This document shows, one piece after another, positions 32,301 to 44,300 of a stretch of DNA of 64,000 nt (position 1 is its first letter; each line of letters begins with the position of its first letter). This DNA is from Brienomyrus brachyistius (Eukaryota; Chordata; Actinopteri; Osteoglossiformes; Mormyridae), in the NCBI RefSeq assembly GCF_023856365.1, contig NC_064542.1:20436863-20500862 (forward strand). The letters run 5' to 3'. The notes beneath the pieces are model-generated. The model searched no databases and was not told where the DNA came from. It worked only from the letters and a program-made list of their open reading frames with translations. A program made the translations under genes and the position numbers.

Positions 32301-35300
32301 GCCTTTAGTACATCGCCTTTGCTTGTATCACTTTGTTCAGTAACACTTGACAGAGCACAAATACTTAGTAGTAACTTAGTTATAACTGAAGTACAAATCA
32401 TGAACGAATCATGAACAAATATAGTCGCAACTTAAGATGAAAGATGTGTCATCAGTCGTTAATGGTGATCAAACATGAGATCAGTATTGTACTTGTTATT
32501 CATTACTTGTTCCTTCAGTAGTTCCTTAGTTGTTCCTTTAGTAGTTCATTAAGATTTACAGAATTAACAGACACAGTAAGAAATATAGTAACTGCTTAGG
32601 ATAAATGATGCATCACAATGAACAAATACAATATTAGCATTTTACATGTGTTATTCACGATCTGTTCCTACAGTAAGTCCTTCAGTGGTTCTTTCAGTAG
32701 TTCATAAATGTTTACAGAATTAACACAGTAACAAATATAGCACTTGCTTCAGGGGAAGGATGCGTGATAATTCATTAATGATGAACAAACATGAGATCAG
32801 TATGTAACTAACACTTCATTTGTGGTTAATACATAAGCAATAGCAAAATGCTACAGTATTTGTGTCCCCTCAAGTACAGCACTACCCTTTGCTCTCGCTA
32901 CATTTTTCTTCCATGTTCCAGATCTGCTATCCTGACCAGACACCGGTGCTTCAGATTGCAGTGCTATTAGCGTGTGAGACATGCTGCCCTGTGAGATGAA
33001 TGTCTCTGGATCAAGCCTTCTGTTGTCCATCACCCCAGGGGCAAAAACAGCGAAATGTTGAATTCATCTCCTTCCCACGTTTGGGCCTTTGTTGACCACT
33101 TTTCTTCCCGGAATTATTTGCTTTTGTCGTAATTTCCATGACAAGAGAAAAGTACACAAAAGCCGTATGTTTCTTATGTTTTGGGCAATGACAGATGCAA
33201 AGATTGTTAGACATAACTGAAATAAATGAATAAGCTGTATATGAACAGCATAATATTTATCAGTGATAAATATAATTGTTAGTTTGGGACATCAAACAGA
33301 TGGTCTAACCTGACAGAAACCAAATTAATCTTCACAGGCCTCTTCTGCTCATGATTTTAGTCACATTCTTTGCACAGCTCAGGGGGTTTTGAAAGGTCTC
33401 TTTAAAGATGGGGAGACCCTCAGACATCGTACCAAAGACCCCATTTGGCAGTGGCCTGGGCTTCCAGTGTAACAAACACCTGATAATAACAGAATATCTG
33501 AACCAACAGATAGCGACCTGGTAATTAGCATGGAGGAAGGAGAGCCACAGTCTGCATTGGCCACGGACAGAAAAGCTTCTGGGATAGGCTCCAGACCCCC
33601 CTGCAACCCAGATGGATGGACGGATGGACAGACATCATAGCTATATATGCTCTATGAAGCTGTCATCTATAATGCACTATAGATACTTTCATAATGCGTA
33701 TAAGCATTAAGGATGCTTTGTGCTGCATTATGAAGATGCATTATAGAGCTTCACAGAGCCATAATGCATAATAAACATGGCTATAATGTGTTATGCCCTA
33801 TATTTTATAAATAGTTATAGCTGTGTCTTTAATCCCTTATGAATGCCTTATAATGCATTATGAAGGTATCTATAACGCATTATACATGAGTGCTTTAAAT
33901 AAAGTGTTACCGAAGTTTTTACTTTTTGTTAAATAGAGAATTATGTATCCAGGCACATGTTACATATTCCCACAGTCAAGACGAATTACAGACTGATAAA
34001 AAAAGATGCCGCAACAGAGCAAATAATGTACACGTCAGTTTTTGGAGCAAGAATACAGTATTGATGTCTATCACACGCACCATGTGTTCCTTTTATGCAT
34101 AGTCAAGGCTTGGCTACTTTGTTACATGTTTTGAATTTTTGATTGCTTTGGTGCCCAAAGCAAAGCAGACAAAGTCACACGCACAGCACACACGAGCACT
34201 GACAAAATGGGAAAGGGGTGGGTGGGGGCAGGGGTCTAAGGACGGGCTGAGACTGGGTGGGACAAAGAGAGGCAGAGGAGGGCGGGGTATAACCAGAAAC
34301 ACATGCTGATGGTCAGAGTTACCGAGACGCTGATGGTGTGGATGGCCTGTCGAAGGAAAAAACGTGAAGGTGTTCAGTGGGGCTCATAGGAGACCATCGG
34401 CCACCACACTGCACCTCGCATTCGATGTGCCGCAGTCACAGCGTCACTATTATCGCCCATAAAAAGCTGCAGGGTCTCAAACTGCGCGTGAAGATTGCTC
34501 CAATTCCCCGCGCAGGAAAATAAACAGGACACGTGAAACATCAAGTGCCAAATTAAACGGAATTAGTAGGAAGGATTGACAAAATCTTGAAGAGGTTTCA
34601 AAAATCTCTTGAAGAGATTTCAAGTTCTCATGACAACATTTTTACAATTTTACAGTATGAAATTTGTTCCACATGAAATGATGCTGTCAGTTTTCTCAGG
34701 GCTGGAGACCCGGAGTCTCACATTCATCAGAGACTGGGTTTTACAGACTGTTTACCAAAGGAAATAATAATGAGCTTGCTGTGCCTGAATAGGAATTTAT
34801 AGGGCAATCACACTGGTAAAATGAGGGGTAGACGTGGAAATTAAAACATTACGCCATGAGAAAGACATGGGCCGTGCCTGTGAAGTCGATCAACTTGTGA
34901 CCTGCTATGTGATATCCTGCAGCACTGCGCCCTTGGCGCCCCACATCACGAGAGCCTCCAAGGGTGACCCGTCCCAACGAAGGCTGAAGCTCACCTCCAA
35001 GGCTTCCTGAAGTTTGCCGTTGAAGTCAATGATGTCGGAATGCCCCGAAGCACCTTTCTCACCACGTTCACCCTACCAGCAACGTGAATCCGAAGAACAA
35101 GCACGAAACAAATGACATGCTATTTGCCACATTGCCTTAGCTATCTTTGTCTTGACTTACTTAATTTGGGATTTCCAGGCAGACTAAACTCTCAAAACCA
35201 CTGGATATTGACTGTCTTTAAGTCCTTATGTACTTCTCACGGGCATCATTTTTCCCAAATGAAAACCGTGTTTTTACCAGCTGTACACTTCCTAAATTGG

Positions 35301-38300
35301 CGAATGGTAACAATAAGGACGCCAGTGTAGCAGGCAGGAATGATACGACTGTAACATTTTACAGTTTCCATTAAATCATTCTATCGAGGAAATAATAGTT
35401 TCCACGGTTACTGTGCCTGTGTGAGATTGTGGGTCCTGTAAGGCTTGGCTTGGGGCTTATATAAAAAAATGATGGCACTGCACCATGCGTTATTATAGCA
35501 TCTTTATAGAACCTGCAGTATGCCTGTAGCTCCTGTGTATATGGAGGTGGCCACATTACCAAATTACCGCCCAGGTCCCTGATTGTCTAATGTACCAGCT
35601 ACTGAGTATGATGCTTTGCCAATGAGAAGGACACTCACCTTTTCTCCTTGGAGTCCTCCCTCTCCCACATCCCCTTTATCTCCCTATAAAAATACATAGA
35701 CACAAATGGTGCCTGTCACCTGACTACACTGTTAGTGATCAATGGCTCACATGTCAGGTACCCACAATGCAATGCTGCTTTTATCATAATTATCCATCTG
35801 GACCCTCCTTCTCAGGGTGTGCAGGCCACCTCTCTCACCTTTAGTCCTGGGAGGCCGTCCACTCCTCTTTCGCCTTGAACACCAGGTATCCCTCTTTCTC
35901 CCTGTTGAGCACAGAGTGAGTGAGGCCAAAGGGTGTGAAAGAGACTCAAAAGGAAGCTGACTGTTTGAAGACTAGAATAATTTAACTAGTCGTTCCATGT
36001 GCCTCAGTATATTCCATGAGAATGATGCCTGCGCTAGGACTGGTACTCGTGATGGGGATGCTAATCAATGACATCGTCTACGTCGTTCTCACGCCATCCT
36101 ATCCATATGTTATGATGCAGAGCATTTTGCTTCGGCTCAATGCACACTTCAGCTGTTCCTTTGACCAGCCCCCGAGGCAGAGTCTGTCCTGCAGATTTTG
36201 GATTAATGACAATTCAGGCCAGATGGGGGGGCCTGCGTAGGCCGAACGGCCAGCCATTACACCTCAACCGAATCTTTCCGAAACCGCTGAACACATCATT
36301 ATCTCCACGCCAGAGTGTAATGAGCATGCCATCAGAGATGCTGGCTCGTGTCCAATGGATGCCTGTGATCTACACAGTGTGCGTCCCGTGAGCCCGAAAT
36401 GCGCAAGGCTCCCCGACAAGCTGGAAAGGGCCGAAAAACCCTGACATGAAAAGAGGCGACAATGGAAAGACAGACATGAAAGGAAAGTCAACAAAGCAAG
36501 GAATAACACAGAGTACCAGGGCGGGCCTGTGACCAATCTGTCTGTCAGTGCAGAGACAACGGGGCAGCTGCAAGGAGGCTATGAGCTCTCAAGAAGGAAG
36601 CTACACAGCTGAAGCACTTTAAGACCTTAAGCAACAAAACAGAGTTACTATCATCAACACTGGAATGTGACCTTTGATCCTGGGGGTCCTTGTGGCCCGG
36701 GAAGACCTTGGTCACCATCTTCACCCTGCAAAGAGCAAGCAAGAGTCACGAAGGTGCCACGATCTTTTCAGTCATCGTAGGTTTGCAGATACACAGACCG
36801 ATACTGCAGCACAAGCACGCCGAGATCAGCTCTGTCCATGAAAATTAACCGAAGAATGCACAGTATTGCCGCTGCTGCAGTGGATACTGATCATCATTAG
36901 CATCAGTCATCTCTGGTCTCACATACTGTTTCTATTTGTACACTGGAAAAAAGGCTTTTGTATTCTTTCAGTGTGTAAATGAGAAAAACCAAGATCTAGA
37001 CTTGGATGTGATGTTTGCTTCCAAATAAGCTGTAATTCCAGTCTGGTGGTTCAATCCCAGTTAATCACTTCACTCTGAGCTTTGGGACAGTGAGCCAGAA
37101 AAAGTGAAGCTCGACCTGCCCCAGCCTCTGAGCCCAGCATAGTGCCCAGGAAGAATGTCACAAACAGGTTTTCCAACAAAGTAAGCTTTAACCATACAAG
37201 TGAGGATTCAGGGGACGATGAAGTAGTACATGCTTACTTAGTGCATTAATTAACCAGTAAATGAATATTTGTTAAGTACTGATCCCATGTTCATTCATCA
37301 TTAATTAATCATGACAGTTATTTCATGGGGAAACCTTCTAATTCATGATCTGTTCTTGAGTAGTAAATGAGTTAGTAAGTAATTTTTGCCCGTCAAGTGG
37401 CCTTATTATTATTAACTAATTAGTTAACTGTTAATTAATATAGTGCCTGAATGGAGTACATGAACGGAGTACATGAACTGTCATGACTGATTAATGATGA
37501 ACAAGCATGGGATCAGTACGTAACTCACATTTAGTTTCTGGTTAATTAACGCATTAAGTAAGTATGTAATGCTACATTATTCCTGTCCCCTCAAGTAAAA
37601 TGTGACCAAGGAGATTTAATTACATTTTGGGAGAGACATTTTGTAATCTCTGTGATTCAGATGCCTAAAAATCTCTAGAAAACATAAGCCCACACACCAG
37701 TTTGCTGCTGTGTCAGGAACTTACTGGCATCCCAGCTACATCCCAAGTCCACCTCCGTTTGCCAGTTATGATGTTGTAATGGAGGGACTGGGACCCGTAT
37801 GATACATCAGACAGAAAGCTGACCTTCTTGAGACAGATTGCACAGGTGATTCTGCTCAGCCAACCATAGCTGCAAGGTCTAGGAATGTATTTACTCATTA
37901 AATTATAAACATACAATATCAGTCAAAAGTTTGGACACACCAAGTTGCTTACAAAGGAAAGTGACGGAGTGGCATCACATAACCTGGCCACCTGACACAA
38001 ACTCAGTAGAGATGGTTGGGAGGGGTTTGACCAGAGAGTGAAGGAAAAGCGGCCAATGAGTGCTCAGCATGTGTGGGACCTCTTTCAGGATGTAGAGGAG
38101 ACATTATGGTCAGCCGGTGCCTGGAGCAATCAGGATTAAGGGCCTTACTCAAGGGTCCAATGGTGACATCACTCTGTTGACCACCGGATTTGACCCTGCA
38201 ACCTTCTGAGTCCCAAAAGACAGAGCTGCCCCCACCCCCAACAAATTAACTTGAATTATTTTTATGGTCACTGCATAATTCTATATATGTTATTGTATAG

Positions 38301-41300
38301 CCTCTCCTGGAGCCGACACCTTATCGTGGTGGAGGAGTTTGCATGTTCCAATGATCCCAGGAGCTAAATTGCCCTGGACTTTATACCCCTGGTAGGGTCA
38401 CCCAAGGCAAACAGGTCCTGGGTGAGGAACTAGGTGAAGTGCGGCTCATTAGACCCCTTATGATGGCTTAGGTTCACGTTTTCCCTTGCCTGGATGTGGG
38501 TTACTGGTCCCTTTTCTTGGAGACATGCCTGAGGGTGGGGCTCGATGGCGAGTGCTTGGAGGCCAGGCCTGCACCCATGGGGCCTGGTCAGGCACAGCCC
38601 AAAGAAAGTTGAGTTGGGCAGAGGCCGAAGGCGGGGACCTTTGAGGTCCGACCCTTGGCTGCAGGAGTTAGCTCTAGGGACACTGAATGTCACCTTTCTG
38701 GCGGGGAAGGAGTCTGAGCTGGTGTGCAAGGTTGTGAGGTTCCGACTAAATATAGTCAGGCTCACCTCTCGATGCACAGTGTAGGGCTCTGGAACCAGTC
38801 TCCTTGAAGGAGGTTGGACCCTCTTCCACTCTGGAGTTGCTCACGGGGAGAGGTGCCGAGCAGGGGTGGGCATACTTATTGTCTGGCTGGGCGCCTGTAT
38901 ATTGCCTCCCTTCGCCTTCGGGTGGGGGGACGGGTCCTGACTGTTGTTTGCGCTTATGCACCAAACGGCAGTTCAGAAAATCCACCCTTTTTGGAGTCCT
39001 TGGAAGGGGTGTTGGAAAGTGCTACTCCTGGGGACTCTCTTATTCCCCTGGGGGACTTCTATTGCTCACATGGGCAATGACAGTGAGACCTAGAGGAGCG
39101 TGATTGGGAGGAACGGCCCCCCTGATCTGAACCCGAGTGGTGTTTTCTTATTGGATTTTTGTGCTCATCATGGATTGTCCATAATGAACACCATGTTCAA
39201 ACACAAGGGGATGTGCACTTGGCTCCCTAGGCCGCAGTTCAATGATCGACTTTGTGGTCACGTCATCGGACTTGCAGCTGCATGTATTGGACACTTGGGT
39301 GAGGAGAGGGGGTTGGGTCTGCTGGTGGGGGAGGAAGCCGATCAGACCTGGCAGACCCAAGCATATAGTGCGGGTCTGCTGGGAATCTGGCAGAAATTCC
39401 TGAACACGCTGGTGGACACCGACGGTGAGAGATGCCATCAAGCAGAAGAAGGAGTCCTATAGCGTCTCTTTAGCCTGTGGGACTCCAGAGGCAGCTGAGG
39501 AGTACCACCGGGCCAGGAGGAGCAGTGTGGTTTTTGCCCTGGCCATGGAACAATGGAGCAGGTCTATACTCTCGGCAGGGTCCTGGAGGGTGCGTGGGAG
39601 TTTGCCCAACCAGTCTACATGTGCTTTGTGGACTTGGAGAAGGTACTCGACCGTGTCCCCCGGGGAGTCCTGTGGGGAGTGCTCCGGGAGTATGGGGTGC
39701 CGGGCTGCCTTATAAAGGCTGTTCAATCCCTATACAATCAGTGTCAGAGCTTTGTCCGCATTGTTGGCAGAAAGTCGGACTTGTTTCCGGTGAGGGTTGG
39801 ACTCCACCAGGGCTGCCCTTTGTGAACGATTCTATTCATAACTTTTATGGGCAGAATTTCTAGGCGCAGCCAGGGCGTTGAGGGTGTCCGGTTTGGTGAC
39901 CTCAGGAATAGGTGTCTGCTTTTTGCAGATGATGTGGTTCTGTTGGCTTCATCGGACCGTGACCTTCGGCTCTCACTGGAGTAGTTTGCAGCCGAGTGTG
40001 AAGCAGCTGGGATGAAAGAAGTCCTTCCCCAAATGAAGGAGTTTAAGTATCTCGGGGTCTTGTTCACGAGTGGGGGAAGGATGGAGCGGAAGATCAACAG
40101 GCGGATCGGTGCGGCGTCAGCAGTGAAGCGGGCGCTGCATCGGTCTGTCATGGTGAAGAGAGAGCTGAGCCAAAAGGCAAAGCTCTCGATTTACCAGTCG
40201 ATCTACGTTCCTACCCTCACTTATAGTCATGAGCTGTGGGTAGTGACTGAAAGAACGAGGTTGCGAATACAAGCGGCCGAAATGAGTTTCCTCCGCAGGG
40301 TGGCTGGGCTCTCCCTTAGAGATAGGGTGAGGAGCTCGGTCATTCGGGAGAGACTCAGAGTAGAGCCGCTGCTCCTCCGCATTGAGAGGAGCCAGATGAG
40401 GTGGCTCAGGCATCTACTTAGGATGCCTCCTGGACGCCACCCTGGTGAGGTGTTCCATGCATGTTCCACTGGGAGGAGGCCCCGAAGAAGACCCAGGACA
40501 CTCTGGAGACACTATGTCTCTTGGCAGGCCGGGTGGAACGCCTCGGGATTCTCCAGGAGGAGCTGACCGAAATGGCCTGGGAGAGGGAAGCCTGGGTTTC
40601 CTTGCTTAGACCACTGCCCCCGTGACCTGACCCGGAAAAGCAGTAGAAGATGGATGGATGGTCATTTTATAGTTCTCATGTCTTTATAACTATGCTAAAA
40701 TGCAGATAATAGCACAAATAAACCTTTCCATGGGTAGGTGTGTCCAAAAACTTTGACTGGTAATGTATCTTCATATAAGCATGGGCATGCACATTGGTGG
40801 CCATACCGGTTTTCCAGGAGTTCCGCTCGGTCCCTGTAAAACAGAAAAACATAGTCAGGGTTAATTATGATCTATGTGGCCGAGGAAACCTGGATTACAA
40901 ACAACTGGAAACAAGTGCAAAATCCAAAAAGGTTTCCGGAAACAAGCTCCTGGTGATGGACTTGTAACCGGCCCTTGGGCAAGATTGCAGATATTTAACA
41001 TTTACCTCCGGGTAAAGCAACTGGAGAAAAGCATGTCATGGAAATCAATGCGAATGTATATCTACCTCGATACCTTCTTTCCCAGCAGCTCCCTGTGAAA
41101 TGTGAGGGGACAAGCGGAGAGTTAGCATCACTAGTATTAAACGGAATGACCTGCACATGACTTGCATGGCGATTGTGCTTCTTCAGTCCCACCACACTGC
41201 TGAGCTCCTCAGAGGTCTACGGTCGTCTGTTCACAACGGTCTGTGAGCCCACATGTACCCCCTCCGAACCAGCAGTCAGGTGGATCGCCCTAAGTCTGTG

Positions 41301-44300
41301 AATGCGCATGTGTGTGAGTGTGGTGGGATGGACCCCCTTCCTCGCCCCGTGCGTTGTGGGATGCCCATCAATTGACTGAAACCCTGATTGTTAAAGAAGG
41401 TGCCAAAAATGCTATGGAATGAAGCGTTGATCTATAAAGAAACCACTAGGTGTCAGTGTTCTCTCAATACAGTGAGACTAATACTGGCTGTTATGATTGG
41501 ACATGGTGGTTTGAATGCCTTTTTCCTCAATAATGAGAGGAATCTGACCAAAAATGTCTAAAAAATACAATCCAACCCAGGCCCGGGTACAGTCCCAAAT
41601 CTGCAGTTAATGATTTCTCTCTCTGTTACCCTTCCCTTCTGAAAACACAGGTAACAGATATTGTAAATGATGATTTTCCCTCTCTCACCTGTTCGGGTAA
41701 CACAGACACACACACATATACATGCGGTCTCCAGGTGGACATTCTGAGTTTCACATTTAATGGGTCAGAACCCTGTGCCTGTCCTACTGTGAGGCCATGC
41801 AGCTACACTTCAAGTTCCTGTAGTGGCCGGAGCAGAAACATCTCATACAGTGTCCAGTAATGTGTTGTGTTGTGCACGTTTCACCAAATTAACTTGTATT
41901 GAATTATTTGTTTTTCAATTACTGGTATTTAGTTTCAGGAATTATTGATTCAGTTTATTTACTTATTCAGTGACAGTAGTTATTTGTTCGTCATATTCAT
42001 ATTTGACATATTCCTTGACACATAATGCCATCGCATGTCGAGAAGCATCTGTATTGCATTCTCCATTCCTGTCCCCTTCCAATGTCCTGTGGCTCTTAAC
42101 TTGATAATGAAGATATTTTGGGAAGAAAAGATGAAAAGTGCAAGAGAGTAGAGTCTGTAATCAAAGGGAACACAGAGAGCTCTTGCATTCCCTTCCAATA
42201 CAGCAGCATCTGCTCTCAAAATGAGGGGGATCAGTTTCCACTTACGCTCTCACCTTCTCTGGACATGAAGATCACATAATACTCACAAATGATCTTAAAA
42301 GGGACCTTTGGAGCAACAAAATAAGAGGAATGGATACTCAGTCCATGTCTGCTCTTTGATTTGAAAATGTTTTTTTCCTGCGGGACAGCCAGCATCCCAC
42401 CAAGAACGACCTCAACATTTCTTTTAACCCACTGCTCTGGCAGCAGTGTGACATTAATTGAATTCCTGGACTTGGAAAAATACGAATTACCATACAGACC
42501 TGCTCCCACCACATATGCACAGTTGTCTGCGCAAATATATTGACCTTTGAAGTGAGTGACTTAATTTGGAAACCCCACATTAGCCCTGCAGCGGGAGCCC
42601 ATTGTTTCTAGAGCGAACCGAGTGGTTATTAAATGGGAGCCGGAGCCGTATCCATTGCAGAGCGCACCGCGGATGGCTGTTATGCAAACCAGATGAGACG
42701 GAATCGCAGCTGCTGTTTCTGTTTTGATCTCCGGAGCCGCCGTGCATCGGTGTGCGAAGCAAGCTGACACATGACGGTTCAGTGCTCGCCCTAGTGCAGT
42801 CAGAACCGTGGCCTGTGACCCCAAGCACCTCTGCCTCGAGAGGCATGGAGCCCAGTCGGCATCTATCGGGACACGTTCGTCCGCCAGCCCCCCCCCCCCC
42901 CGGAGCACTGCGGTAAGCGGGAGTGTTGACACCGACCCGCTCCTTTGCTTGCCGCATGGTTTAGGGATCGCAACCCGAGCTGAACAGTGGCAAAGGGAGG
43001 TTCAGGAGCGCGACCTTAGCATCGGGATTCCTGCTGGGAAGGCTGGGAAGGGGGGCCCGACAGAGGAACGTTGAACTGGAGCTTTGAAACCTTACACAGG
43101 AGCCACAGTACAGGAAACGCTAATGGTTTCCACTCCAGGCTTGGTAACAGCGACAGGGAGCCTTACCTGCTCTCCAGGGGGGCCACGGGGGCCGTCCCTC
43201 CCTGTGTTCCCAGGAGGTCCTCTTGGTCCAGGGGACCCGGGTGGCCCTGGGGGACCAGGTGGACCAGCCTGTCCTTGATCACCCTGCCATCAAATGCAAA
43301 GACGAGAGAGATGAGGGACATGAATACGACCGACATCACTAGGCTTAAATCAGCATGTACCTGTACGGTTTAAGGTGGTTTCGTTAGAATAGCTCTTTCC
43401 TATGTGGCCTAAGTGCTTCTCCAGTCCCAAGTGAAAGATTTCTTCTATACATGAGTGACACGAAGAAGACATTCTGATCTTCTGCATCAGTCTATTGCCC
43501 TGACGTTCCCACCCATGGCAGAAATGATTTTCTGGGACTGGGAATGTCTTCCCAGACATTGTGGGCTGTTATGGAAAAATGAAAAATGAAACCTTTGCTA
43601 CAAAGTGATATGAAGCACTTATACCAGCAGGATAAAAGAGCTATTTCTGTACACTAATTAGCATAGTTCTGGAAGGCATATAATTTCAAAATAAAACTAC
43701 ACCAACAAAAGGCTTTTTATTCAACCTCTAATGAAAAACACACTGTAAAATGGAGCACTGGGCTTTACTTGTTTCTTGTACTCCCCTTTTAGTTTGAAAC
43801 AGGCATGTATTCCAAAAACACGCAGACCAGCTTGAGATGTGAATCAGACAAGCAGGAGGCCAAGGATGAGGGAGCGAGACAGCGGCGGCTCGTGGGGGTT
43901 AAAGGCGATGGGGTGAGGGACAGAGTCAGGGAAAGGAGGGCGAGGGGGCGTGGCCAGAGGGGCGGGGCCAGAGGGGCGGGGCCAGGGTGGAGCTGGGGGA
44001 AGCAGAGTGCAAGGTACACCATTCAGGGGGTCTACCTTCAGTATCAGTCTTTTAAAGTTATGGTGGTCATCTGAGAGAAATCCATGGTCATAGCGGGGAA
44101 AGATCATCTGAGAGGAAGAGGAGTTCGAGGGAGGAGGGAAGAGAGACAGAGCAAGAGAGGTCAAGAGATCAGGGAAAACGGGGCTGGCGAGATTTAATGG
44201 AGCAGAGGTGAAGGCATCCAGAGAGAAGGGCCCTGGCATTGCTCAGCAGAGATGGAGAAAGCACACAGAAACGTGAACAGGTGATAAGGAGACCCCATGA

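Larger units (their letters stand above)
37911..40766 (+). mobile_element. Tc1-like remnant split by a LINE insertion
   Basis: The left end 'agtcaaaagtttggacacac' (37921) and right end, complement 'cagtcaaagtttttggacac' (40733-40760), are terminal inverted repeats of one Tc1-like family. Bases 37970-38110 match the 3' part of its transposase ([20 protein letters not shown]). Most of the element is gone, and a LINE of about 2.36 kb sits inside. Confidence 0.75.

Noticed and set aside
38545..40566. Separate host genes from the several long frames here
   Set aside because: All are pieces of one broken LINE (endonuclease, reverse transcriptase and C-terminal blocks in order).
43084..43278. Collagen-like frame on the plus strand
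   Set aside because: Pro (CCN) and Gly (GGN) codons are complementary, so the minus-strand exon automatically gives a collagen-like plus-strand reading. Splice sites fit only the minus strand.
43844..44239. Minus-strand block ending [11 protein letters not shown] with AG/GT borders near 44040-44075
   Set aside because: The block between the plausible splice sites is not a multiple of three, and the phase-0 reading meets a stop, so it does not fit the col23a1 frame.
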